From NCBI GenBank assembly GCA_028280355.1, contig JANQMB010000005.1, positions 1 through 32,352 of the forward strand: a DNA stretch of 32,352 nt. The letters are read 5' to 3'. Under the pieces are notes generated by a model. It worked only from the letters and a program-made list of their open reading frames with translations, did not search any database and was not told the origin of the DNA. Source of the DNA: Verrucomicrobiales bacterium (GTDB taxonomy: Bacteria; Verrucomicrobiota; Verrucomicrobiia; Verrucomicrobiales; DEV007). Shown piece by piece: positions 8,846 to 16,490 of this stretch. Each line of letters opens with the position of its first letter. Position 1 is the first letter of the stretch. Both the position numbers and the translations under genes were made by a program.

Positions 8846-9877
8846 TCAGGGTTCGATCTCAACGCCGCCGCGCCCGAATCCGTCGCCGCCGAACTCCAGC
8901 TGGTCGTCGCCGCGGAGCGACCAGGCTTCATATCCGCGGTGGCGCAGGTCGGCGGCGAACTCGGCGGCGTATCCGTGGGTGGTCAGCACCCGCCGCGGCG
9001 ACACGTCGTCGACGAAGCGCAGCGAGTCCCGGTAGTCGGCGTGGTCGGAGAGCGGGAACACCTCGTCGCAGCGGTAGCGGTATCTGGCGGAGGGGTCGAT
9101 GCCCCAGCCGCTGAACATGGCCACCCGGAAGCCCGCGGAACCCTCCGGGGCGGGGGGGCGCCTGGCGCCGGGCGGCATCACTAGAACCTTGCCGGCGATC
9201 GACGCCGGGTCGATCGGCCGGTGTTCGGGGAACTCGACCCCGGCCGCCCGGTAGACCGGGAGCAACTCCGCGACCTTGTCGTGGACCGAGACCTCGAGGC
9301 CGCCGCCCGCCAGCATGGCCATGATCTCCTGGGCCTTGCCGAAGGAGTAGCCCAGCAGGACGGGGACGGCGCCGGCCGCCAGCGCCTCGCGGCAGAAACG
9401 GAGCGTCGCCGCGCGGACCTCTTCCGCCGGGGGGAAGATGTATTTCGGGAGGCCGAAGGTGGTCTCCATGATCAGGGTGTCGGCCCCCTTGAGCCCCGGC
9501 GGTTCGGCGCTGAGGCCCGGCCGGGTCTTGAAGTCCCCGGTGTAGAGCAGCGAGGCGCCGTCCGTCTGCCGGGTGATGTGGATCATCGCCGAACCGAGCG
9601 TGTGCCCGGCGGGGACGAGTTCGATGCGGTGCCCCTCGCGCTCGAGCCCCTCGCCGAAATCGAGTTCGATGTATTCCCTCGCACCGCCGTAGCGGGCGCG
9701 GATCAGCGCGGCGGTGTTCGGTGAGCAGAGGATGGTCGCGTGGCGGGCGAAGTGGTCGGCGTGGGCGTGGGACACGAAGGCGAAGTCCTGCTTCCGGTGT
9801 GGGTCCAGCCAGAGGTCGGCGCCGGGGAGGTAGATGCCACCTGCGGTCTCGACGGGGATCGGCTGGGGTGTCGGCAT
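8846..9877 (-). CDS. MBL-fold/beta-CASP exonuclease (ligase-associated exonuclease type)
   Basis: This 343-residue cytoplasmic protein has the metallo-beta-lactamase zinc motifs in order: SHAHADH at 36-42, His92 in PAGHTLGSA, Asp115 in YTGDFKTRP. These are followed by a beta-CASP region with SDHADY (His279) and TTHGYA (His301). The architecture matches the family annotated as ligase-associated DNA exonuclease, related to SNM1/Pso2 and to RNA-processing beta-CASP nucleases. In many bacteria this gene sits beside an ATP-dependent DNA ligase and a DEAD-box helicase in a repair cluster. Neither is visible here; its neighbours are a propeller protein downstream and a divergent sulfatase 65 bases upstream. 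DNA-end processing is inferred from the family, and RNA cannot be excluded as a substrate. Confidence 0.9.
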   Translation of the reverse strand: MPTPQPIPVETAGGIYLPGADLWLDPHRKQDFAFVSHAHADHFARHATILCSPNTAALIRARYGGAREYIELDFGEGLEREGHRIELVPAGHTLGSAMIHITRQTDGASLLYTGDFKTRPGLSAEPPGLKGADTLIMETTFGLPKYIFPPAEEVRAATLRFCREALAAGAVPVLLGYSFGKAQEIMAMLAGGGLEVSVHDKVAELLPVYRAAGVEFPEHRPIDPASIAGKVLVMPPGARRPPAPEGSAGFRVAMFSGWGIDPSARYRYRCDEVFPLSDHADYRDSLRFVDDVSPRRVLTTHGYAAEFAADLRHRGYEAWSLRGDDQLEFGGDGFGRGGVEIEP

Positions 9878-9942
9878 CGTGGTGGTGGCCTGGGGGCGTC
9901 GACAAAGCTCGCAAAAACGTCGCCGGCCGTCTAGCGTCCCGC

Positions 9943-12126
9943 ATGCGAAAGATCCTCCCGTTGGTGCTGTTCGCGGTCTGCCTGCCCACCGCCCACGCCC
10001 AGGACGCCGATCCCGAGGCCGCCGCGGCCTTCGACGACGACCGGCCGAACATCGTCTTCTTCCTCGCCGACGACCAGCGCCACGACTTCCTGGGGTGCAC
10101 CGGGCACCCGGTGGTGCAGACGCCGCGCATCGACCGGCTCGCTGCGGGCGGCGTGCTTTTCGAGAACGCCTTCGTCACCACCTCGATCTGCGCCGCCAGT
10201 CGCGCCACGCTCCTCACCGGCCTCCACGAGAGCGCCCACCGCTTCACCTTCGGCACCCCGCCGATCGCCTCGGTGCACAGCTCCGAGAGCTACCCGGCGC
10301 TGCTGAAGAAGGCGGGTTACCACACCGGCTTCGTCGGCAAGTTCGGGGTCAGGTTGCGCCCGGGCGAGCGGGAGAAGATGTTCGACGTGTTCGCGCCGCT
10401 GGGCCGCAACCCCTACCACAAGAAACAGCCCGGGGGTGGGACCCGGCACGTCACCGAGATCACCGGCGACAAGGCGGTCGAGTTCCTGCGCGGGGCGAAG
10501 GGGGAGGCGGCGCCGTTCTGCCTGAGCGTCAGCTTCAACGCCGCGCACGCCGAGGACGGCGACAAGGAGAACCACTTCCCCTACCCGGAGGCGGTGGCCG
10601 ACCTCTACGAGGGGGTCGAGATGCCGCCGCCGCGCCACCCGGAGCCGGCCGCCTTCGAGTCGCAGCCGGAGTTTCTCAAGCGGTCGATGAACCGGGACCG
10701 CTTCTTCTGGCGCTGGGACACCCCGGAGAAATACCAGCGCAACATGCGCAACTACCTGCGCATGATCAGCGGCATCGACCGCGCCGTCGGGCGCGTTCTC
10801 GACGAGCTGGAGAAACTCGCGCTGGCCGACAACACGGTGGTGATCTCCATGGCGGACAACGGCTACTACGCCGGCTCCCGCGGCTTCGCGGGCAAGTGGT
10901 CGCACTACGAGGAGTCGCTGCGCGTGCCGCTGATCATCTCCGACCCCCGCCCGGGGGGCGCGCGCGGCCGGCGGGAGAAGGCGGTCGCGCTGAACGTCGA
11001 TATCGCGCCCACCATCCTGGCCCTGGCGGACGAGAGGGTGCCGGGGGGGTACGGGGGCGCCGAGCTCGGACGGCTGCTGCGTGGCGGGGCCGCGCCCGCC
11101 CCCCGCGCCGACTTCTTCTGCGAGCACCGCATGGACCACCGGTCGATCCCGAAATGGGAGGGCGTGCGTGGCCCGCGATACAAGTACGCGCGCTACTACG
11201 AGCAGGACCCGCCCTTCGAGTTCCTGCACGACCTCGAGTCGGACCCCGACGAGATGCGCAACCTCGCCCCCGACCCGGCCCACCGGGATGCGCTGGAGGC
11301 GATGCGGAAACGCTGTGCCGAGCTGGCTGCGACATACCGCTCGCAGGCGGAGGCCGACGCCCGGCGCGCCTTGCGCAGGGCGCAGTTCGGCATGCTCGAC
11401 GCCGGGCACGGCGACATGGCTGCCGCGGTCGACGAGGCGCTGGCGCTCGACCCGGGGAGCGCCGAGGCGAGGCTGGCGCGCGCCGACATGCACGAGAAGG
11501 CGGGCCGGTTCGGGGAGGCGCTCGGCGACCTCGACGCCCTGGTGGCGGCGAACCCCGAGATCGACGAGCTGCTGCAGCGCCGCGGCGTGACGCGTTTTTT
11601 CCAGGGTGACATGGCGGGCGCGATCGCGGACTTCGACGCCTACCTGGAGCGCAACCCGGGGCGTGAGCCGCACCACTGGCAGCGCGGCCTCGCCTACTAC
11701 TACGCCGGCGAGTTCGAGAAGGGCGCCGCCCAGTTCGAAATCCACCAGGAGGTCAACTCGAACGATGTCGAGAACGCGGTCTGGCATTTCCTCTGCGTGA
11801 CCAAGCTGGAGGGCCTCGAGGCGGCGAAGCGGAAGCTGATCCCGATCGAGGGCGACCCGCGGGTGCCGATGACCGAGGTGCACGGGCTGTTCGCCGGCGA
11901 GGTCGAACCGGAGGCGGTGCTGGCGGCGGCGCGCGCCGGCGGCCCGGACGCCGACGAACTGCGCGACCGGCTCTGCTACGCCCACCTCTACCTCGGCCTG
12001 TATTTCGAGGCGGCGGGCGATGCGGAGAAATCGCTCGAGCACATCCGCCTGTCGGCGGAGGAGCACGCCATGCCCCATTACATGGGCGAGGTGGCGCGGG
12101 TGCACCTGCGCCTGCGGCGGCGCTAG
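9943..12126 (+). CDS. exported type I sulfatase fused to a TPR domain
   Basis: The ATG at 9943 gives 727 residues and a signal peptide (MRKILPLVLFAVCLPTAHAQ). An open frame extends upstream but overlaps the divergent exonuclease gene and reads as Arg/Gly shadow. The sulfatase domain covers about 33-460: RPNIVFFLADDQ supplies metal ligands, and Cys83 in SICAASRATLLTG is the residue expected to become formylglycine (C-x-A-x-R variant of C-x-P-x-R). MADNGYYAG near 303 and KWSHYEESLRVPLI near 317 complete the site. The usual GKWH motif reads GKFG. From about 465 to the end are tetratricopeptide-like repeats, ending with a stretch (FYAHLYLGLY-like, HYMGEVARVHLRLRRR) often found in separate TPR proteins of this phylum. 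It probably removes sulfate from polysaccharides in the periplasm; the substrate is unknown. Confidence 0.9.
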   Translation: MRKILPLVLFAVCLPTAHAQDADPEAAAAFDDDRPNIVFFLADDQRHDFLGCTGHPVVQTPRIDRLAAGGVLFENAFVTTSICAASRATLLTGLHESAHRFTFGTPPIASVHSSESYPALLKKAGYHTGFVGKFGVRLRPGEREKMFDVFAPLGRNPYHKKQPGGGTRHVTEITGDKAVEFLRGAKGEAAPFCLSVSFNAAHAEDGDKENHFPYPEAVADLYEGVEMPPPRHPEPAAFESQPEFLKRSMNRDRFFWRWDTPEKYQRNMRNYLRMISGIDRAVGRVLDELEKLALADNTVVISMADNGYYAGSRGFAGKWSHYEESLRVPLIISDPRPGGARGRREKAVALNVDIAPTILALADERVPGGYGGAELGRLLRGGAAPAPRADFFCEHRMDHRSIPKWEGVRGPRYKYARYYEQDPPFEFLHDLESDPDEMRNLAPDPAHRDALEAMRKRCAELAATYRSQAEADARRALRRAQFGMLDAGHGDMAAAVDEALALDPGSAEARLARADMHEKAGRFGEALGDLDALVAANPEIDELLQRRGVTRFFQGDMAGAIADFDAYLERNPGREPHHWQRGLAYYYAGEFEKGAAQFEIHQEVNSNDVENAVWHFLCVTKLEGLEAAKRKLIPIEGDPRVPMTEVHGLFAGEVEPEAVLAAARAGGPDADELRDRLCYAHLYLGLYFEAAGDAEKSLEHIRLSAEEHAMPHYMGEVARVHLRLRRR

Positions 12127-12168
12127 GGTGGGTTCGACGAGGGGGCATCCGTGGTGCCGGCCGCGAGC

Positions 12169-12189
12169 GGCGCCCTCATCGAGGGCGCC
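12169..12189 (+). terminator. perfect hairpin after the sulfatase gene
   Basis: GGCGCCCTC (12169-12177) and GAGGGCGCC (12181-12189) form a perfect 9-base stem around a 3-base loop, 42 bases after the sulfatase stop codon. There is no T-tract after it, so it is not a classical intrinsic terminator. It may protect the 3' end of the transcript or be one of the GC palindromes common between genes in this DNA. Confidence 0.35.
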
Positions 12190-12228
12190 CTACCTTGGCC
12201 ACCCGGGGGGCGCCTGGCCGAAAAGCGC

Positions 12229-12257
12229 TTGCGGGTGGGGGGGCGCTGTCCTATTCT
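12229..12257 (+). promoter_or_regulatory. probable sigma-70 type promoter of tRNA-Ala
   Basis: TTGCGG at 12229-12234 and TATTCT at 12252-12257 are separated by exactly 17 bases. Transcription would start near 12264. That is inside the left arm of a perfect GC hairpin (12262-12284) and about 37 bases before the tRNA. This is a motif match only, but spacing and position fit the tRNA gene well. Confidence 0.5.
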
Positions 12258-12261
12258 ACCC

Positions 12262-12284
12262 GCCCGTCCGCCCCGCGGACGGGC
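12262..12284 (+). other. GC-rich hairpin in the tRNA-Ala leader
   Basis: GCCCGTCCG (12262-12270) and CGGACGGGC (12276-12284) pair perfectly around a CCCCG loop and are followed by TTCTCT, 16 bases before the tRNA. If the TTGCGG/TATTCT promoter is right, this lies at the very 5' end of the pre-tRNA and would be removed by RNase P. Read instead as the end of the sulfatase transcript, it could be a weak terminator. Confidence 0.4.
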
Positions 12285-12300
12285 TTCTCTACAGGGAACT

Positions 12301-12376
12301 GGGGTGTTAGCTCAGTTGGTAGAGCGCTTCAATGGCATTGAAGAGGTCAGCGGTTCGACTCCGCTACACTCCACCA
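12301..12376 (+). tRNA. tRNA-Ala (anticodon GGC)
   Basis: The 76-base sequence folds as a complete cloverleaf. The acceptor stem is GGGGTGT with ACACTCC, including the G3-U70 wobble pair that identifies alanine tRNAs. The D arm has the GCTC/GAGC stem. The anticodon stem CTTCA/TGAAG encloses loop ATGGCAT with anticodon GGC, which reads GCC and GCT codons. The T arm has AGCGG/CCGCT around TTCGACT. The CCA end is encoded (12374-12376). It follows a likely promoter and leader hairpin, and a transposase relic lies about 80 bases downstream. Confidence 0.97.
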
Positions 12377-12459
12377 GTTCCCTATCGACGCCTTGTGGGG
12401 TCTGCGGGTCTGCACCAGAGATTGGGGGACGGGCATTTTTGTGGGTTTCGTGGTTGGGT

Positions 12460-12690
12460 TCATCCGCACTGTGCGATGACGCGCAGTCGGTAGTTTTCGA
12501 AGTTCCTGAAGCCGTATGCGCTTCGCTGGATGAGCCTCATCTTGCGGTGGAAGCCTTGGGTGGTGCAGCTGTTCTTGGTGAGGCGCTACATGTGGGCGAT
12601 CTTCTCTCGTCAGCCAGTGAGGGTTTTGGCCAGGGCGGCCTCGCCCCGGACAGCGTCGCCACGATGCTCGACCCGGCCGCCCGCCGACCC
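12460..12690 (-). pseudogene. ISL3-family transposase, C-terminal relic
   Basis: Reading the minus strand, the last codons before the TGA at 12460-12462 give AYGFRNFENYRLRVIAQCG, the hallmark C-terminus of ISL3-family DDE transposases. They are preceded by FHRKMRLIQRS, close to the usual F-x-x-K-M-K-x-I-x-R. Two in-frame stops, TAG at 12586-12588 and TGA at 12610-12612, fall where Trp would be expected (TGG changed by one base), so the gene is dead. Upstream of about 12690 the similarity fades into unrecognisable frame, so most of the element is gone. No inverted terminal repeats or target duplication could be found. It marks an old insertion next to the tRNA and just before the phosphoesterase pair. 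The rest of 12377-12849 holds no other recognisable gene. Confidence 0.75.
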
Positions 12691-12849
12691 GGCCGCGCGA
12701 TCCCCTCGTCTACATAGAGCGACATTTCGCAACCGCCCTACCGGCGCTCGGCCGAGCGCTGGAGGTTCCTGTCGGGTTCGGCGGTTGCCGAAATTGAACA
12801 CCGTCCTGGCGATCATGCCCATTGTCTGAGTTCGCCCCCAGGATCGACA

Positions 12850-15738
12850 ATGGTCTCCACCTCAACCCTCATGAAACGATCTCTAATCGTTGTATTTACA
12901 ACAATTTTTTTCTATTACATCGATTCTCCCGGGGCCGACTCCCTCTGGACTTTCTCGGACTCTGGAAACCGTTTTGCCGAATCCTCTGGTAGCGGGGCGA
13001 CACTCGGCTATTACGATCCCCTATCCACCGGCTGGGGTCCCGTTTCGACAGTCTTCGGCTCCGCCTCCTCCCTCGGGCTCCCCGCGATGGCAGACGGCGA
13101 TCCACAGGTCATGGCCTTCCCCGCCTGTTCGTCCGGGCAAGGTTACACCCTGACCCACGCGGGTGCCGCGAACGGCGTCCTCGCGGGCGACGGCCTGGTA
13201 TCGAACTACACGATCGTCGCCGACCTGCTCTACCCCTCCGCCAGCGACGGGCGGTGGCGACCTCTCTTTCAAACCGATGCCGGCAACCTCGACGACGCCG
13301 AGATCTACATCGAGGACTCCGCCTCGGGCGGCGTCGGCATCGACAGCCGCTATACCGGGGCGATCCAACCCGACACCTGGCACCGGGTGGCGATCGTGGT
13401 GCGCGCCGCCCCCGGCGAGGGGCAACTGCACAAGTTCATCGATGGCACCTTCGTCGGTGCCCAGGGGACGACCGGGTCGGCGATCGACGGCCGCTGGGCG
13501 GCGGGCGACGTCCTCCAGCTCTTCACCGATCGCGGGGCGTTCACCGCCCCCGGGTATGTCGCCAGCCTGCGCTTCGTCGACCGCAACCTGACGATGGCCG
13601 AGGTCGAGGCGCTGGGTAAACCGACGGCGGCCGGGGCCGGGACCCCGGGGCCAGCGGCAGGTCCTTACCCGTATCTCCTGCCGCGCGCGGTCGATATCAT
13701 CGCCCACCGCGGCGAATCCTGCTGCGCGCCCGAGAACACGCTGGCCGCACTGGGGCTCGCCTTCGACGGGGGCGCCGCTTACTGCGAGGTCGATGTAAGG
13801 ATCAGCGGCGATGGCGTCGCGGTGCTGATGCACGATGGCACAGTCGACCGCACCACTGGCGGCACAGGCGCGGTGACCAGTTTTACGGCAGCCCAGCTCG
13901 CATCCCTCGATGCGGGTGCCTGGTTTGGCGACACCTACGTCGGTGAGCCGGTGCCGACCCTCCAGCAGGCCTACGCCCTGGCCGCTGCGAGGGGCGGCAG
14001 ACTCTACCTCGACCTGAAGGTGGCCGGCGCGGCGTCGGCGGTGAAGGCGGCGCTCGACGGGGCCGGTGTCGCCATCGGCGACACCTGGTTCTGGGTTTCC
14101 AACAGCGCCGCCGAGGCGGCGGCCCTGCGGGCCGAGATGCCCGGGGCGAAGATCATCTGGGGCGAGCCGGACGGGGCCTGGCGCACCGACCCGGGCTACT
14201 GGGACGACATGCGCGCCATCGGCGTGTTCGGCTTCGACCCCGGCAGCGGCACCGGCGACATCGACGTCCAGTTCGCGCTCGCCGCCCGCGCGGAGGGCTT
14301 CTACATCAGCAACTATACCTTGCTCGACCCCGACGCGTTGATCGACGCCGTGGGCAATGGCGCGATGGGCCTCGAGACCGATTTCGTGGCCATCGCCCAG
14401 CGCATGATGCCGCCGTACGATATCGAGTTCTACTCACCGGCGCCGATCGTCGATGGCACCGCCTTGGGTGGCGAGCACCTCGGCGCCACGGCTAGCGTGC
14501 CCGGCGACTTCAGCTACGACCCGCCGGCCGGGACCGTCCTGCTCGTCGGTCAGCACAACTTGACAGCCGCGTTCGAGCCCGACGATCCCGGCCTCCGGGC
14601 GCGCAGCGTGACGGTGGTGGCGACGGTGGTGGCCGAGCCGGTGACCTTCTCCATCGACAAGCCGGAGTACGCAGTGGGCGAACCGATCACCGCCTCTTGG
14701 AAGGGCGGGTCGGGCAACCCTCTCGACTGGGTCGGCATCTACCCAGCTGGCACGGTCCCCGACGGCGCCCCACCTTCGACGATCTGGAGCTACAGCGACG
14801 ATGCTGGCGGCGTCACGGGGGTGGAGGAGGGGTCGCTCACGTTCGCTAGCCCGGGCCTGCCGCCGGGCCGCTGGGAGGCGTTCTTCCTCGCCGATGACGG
14901 ATACGGCCAGCTCGCCCCACCCGTGCCGTTCACCGTGATCGGGCCGTTCGTCGAGACTTTTGTCGCCGACCAGTACAGTTTCCCGCCGGGGGGGACGGTG
15001 ACCCTGCGGTGGGGCCTCGGGGGGAGCGCCCCGGCAGCGCTCGCTGTCGATGACGGGGTGACGCAGGTGGACGTGCTGGGGCGAGGTTCCCTCGTCGTCA
15101 GCCCGGCCGACACCACAGTCTATTCGCTGGTGGTGGACGGTGTCCCCAACCTGAGGCTAACGTTGTTCCCAGAGGTGGGGGGCGGCGCGACCCTCACCCT
15201 CGACCAGCGCTACTACGGCGTCGGCGAGGATCTGGTCGCGACCTTCGCGGGCGGTCCGGCAAACGCCACCGACTGGGTGGGTATCTACCCGCTAGGCGTG
15301 ATCCCCGGCGAGGTCGGTTCGACACGCTGGCTATACATCGGCGGCAGCCAGACCGCCGACATCGCCGCCGCCGACGGCTCGGTGGCTTTCAGGTTCTCTT
15401 CCGATCCGCTGCCGGAGGGCGACTACCTGGCGTTCTTCCACCCCGCCGACGGCTATGCCATCGCCGCCGACCCGCAGTATTTCAGCGTCTCGGCGGACCC
15501 TCCGGAGGAACCCTCGGCTGACCCGGTGATCACCGGGATCACCTACGGCGGGGGGGTCGTGGTGATCAGCTACATCGCCCCGGCGGGTTCGACCTCCCTG
15601 CTCATGCGGTCCGGTGACCTGGTGGTCTGGGACGAGGTGAGCGACGACATCGTCGGCACGGGGCGGGAGGAGACCGTCACCGTGACCGGCGACGATGTCG
15701 GTGAGGGCCGCCAGTATTTTCGGATCGAACCCTTCTAG
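12850..15738 (+). CDS. exported glycerophosphodiester phosphodiesterase with LamG-like and DWVGIY-repeat domains
   Basis: This 962-residue protein starts at ATG 12850, chosen over the ATG at 12871 because AGGA lies six bases upstream. A hydrophobic N-terminus (LIVVFTTIFFYYI) acts as signal or anchor. Residues about 35-260 resemble a LamG/concanavalin-like domain (WHRVAIVV; FIDGTFVG). The GDPD domain, about 280-520, has HRG at 286-288, EN at 295-296, Glu313 and Asp315, and HD at 328-329, the expected metal and catalytic residues. It would cleave glycerophosphodiesters to glycerol 3-phosphate and an alcohol. Two copies of a DWVGIYP..G..P domain follow at about 597-697 and 780-885, then a C-terminal beta-rich region with a LLMRSGDLVVWDEV stretch. 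The start region is unusually AT-rich, with GTTGT/ACAAC at 12889-12902 before a T-run. The metallophosphoesterase gene follows after 8 bases. Confidence 0.88.
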   Translation: MVSTSTLMKRSLIVVFTTIFFYYIDSPGADSLWTFSDSGNRFAESSGSGATLGYYDPLSTGWGPVSTVFGSASSLGLPAMADGDPQVMAFPACSSGQGYTLTHAGAANGVLAGDGLVSNYTIVADLLYPSASDGRWRPLFQTDAGNLDDAEIYIEDSASGGVGIDSRYTGAIQPDTWHRVAIVVRAAPGEGQLHKFIDGTFVGAQGTTGSAIDGRWAAGDVLQLFTDRGAFTAPGYVASLRFVDRNLTMAEVEALGKPTAAGAGTPGPAAGPYPYLLPRAVDIIAHRGESCCAPENTLAALGLAFDGGAAYCEVDVRISGDGVAVLMHDGTVDRTTGGTGAVTSFTAAQLASLDAGAWFGDTYVGEPVPTLQQAYALAAARGGRLYLDLKVAGAASAVKAALDGAGVAIGDTWFWVSNSAAEAAALRAEMPGAKIIWGEPDGAWRTDPGYWDDMRAIGVFGFDPGSGTGDIDVQFALAARAEGFYISNYTLLDPDALIDAVGNGAMGLETDFVAIAQRMMPPYDIEFYSPAPIVDGTALGGEHLGATASVPGDFSYDPPAGTVLLVGQHNLTAAFEPDDPGLRARSVTVVATVVAEPVTFSIDKPEYAVGEPITASWKGGSGNPLDWVGIYPAGTVPDGAPPSTIWSYSDDAGGVTGVEEGSLTFASPGLPPGRWEAFFLADDGYGQLAPPVPFTVIGPFVETFVADQYSFPPGGTVTLRWGLGGSAPAALAVDDGVTQVDVLGRGSLVVSPADTTVYSLVVDGVPNLRLTLFPEVGGGATLTLDQRYYGVGEDLVATFAGGPANATDWVGIYPLGVIPGEVGSTRWLYIGGSQTADIAAADGSVAFRFSSDPLPEGDYLAFFHPADGYAIAADPQYFSVSADPPEEPSADPVITGITYGGGVVVISYIAPAGSTSLLMRSGDLVVWDEVSDDIVGTGREETVTVTGDDVGEGRQYFRIEPF

Positions 15739-15746
15739 CACCACTG

Positions 15747-16469
15747 ATGAATCGTAAGGAATTCCTCCGTCTCGCGAGCCTGGGGGCCGCCGCCCCTTGG
15801 CTAGGTAACCGGAGTCTGGCCTCCGCAGAAGGCGGTGGCGGGATCAACTTCGATTTCGAGGGCACCCCGGACGGGCTGCGGCCCTACCTGCAAACGCCGC
15901 GCCCGGACTCGATCTGGGTGAGTTGGTGGTCGGACGCCGACACCGAGACACACGTCGATTTCGGAACGGCGCCCGGGGCGCTCGCCCGCACCGCGACCGG
16001 GGCCGTGGACCAGAAGGCGGCGGGCTACCACTACCACCACGTCCAGCTCACCGGCCTCCAGCCCGATACCTACTACTACTATCGCGCCCGCGGTGGGGAT
16101 GGGGGCGAGGCCTCCGAGGTGTTCCGCTTCCGCACGCCGAAGCCGCTCGGTACCTCGACCGGCCGGTTCCGGGTGTTGGTCATTGGCGACAACCAGGTTC
16201 TCGACCCCGCCCAGCGCCGTTACGAGCGGCTCGTCGAGCGCGCCAAGAAGAAAGTCGAGCATCTCTACGGCGCGTCGATCGAGGAGGTGGTCGATGTCGT
16301 CCTGATGCCTGGCGACCAGGTCGACGTCGGCACCCTCCAGCACTACCGCCACATGCATTTCAAGTATTGCGGCTGGATCTCGCCACACGTGCCGATCATG
16401 ACCACGGTGGGCAACCACGAGACCTACCAAGACCCGGGCCTCACGAACTACAAGTCCTTCTTCAAGTAA
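15747..16469 (+). CDS. metallophosphoesterase, N-terminal part (interrupted by in-frame TAA)
   Basis: This 240-residue frame is the front half of a purple-acid-phosphatase-like protein. MNRKEFLRLASLGAAAPWLG is an export signal resembling a Tat signal without the twin Arg. Residues about 45-132 look like the N-terminal fibronectin-type domain of such phosphatases (TGLQPDTYYYYRAR). The metallophosphatase core then begins with GDNQ (147-150), GDQVD (189-193) and GNHE (222-225). The remaining His ligands are encoded only beyond the TAA at 16467-16469. The reading frame continues unbroken for another 2.0 kb in the same phase. A single base change from TAC or TAT (Tyr) would explain the stop: the context reads SFFK-stop-GSLD. 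The fragment alone would be inactive. Nonsense mutation, assembly error or readthrough are all possible. Confidence 0.8.
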   Translation: MNRKEFLRLASLGAAAPWLGNRSLASAEGGGGINFDFEGTPDGLRPYLQTPRPDSIWVSWWSDADTETHVDFGTAPGALARTATGAVDQKAAGYHYHHVQLTGLQPDTYYYYRARGGDGGEASEVFRFRTPKPLGTSTGRFRVLVIGDNQVLDPAQRRYERLVERAKKKVEHLYGASIEEVVDVVLMPGDQVDVGTLQHYRHMHFKYCGWISPHVPIMTTVGNHETYQDPGLTNYKSFFK

Positions 16470-16490
16470 GGCTCGCTCGACTGCCTCGGC

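Noticed and set aside
9931-12105. A 724-codon open frame antisense to the sulfatase gene
   Set aside because: Its translation is Arg/Val/Gly/Leu-rich without domains, and the plus strand here has clear sulfatase and TPR motifs; long antisense frames are expected in DNA of this GC content.
12889-12911. GTTGT/ACAAC hairpin followed by a T-run inside the start of the phosphodiesterase gene, as an attenuator
   Set aside because: The stem is only five weak base pairs and lies within codons for a hydrophobic signal segment, where T-runs are expected.
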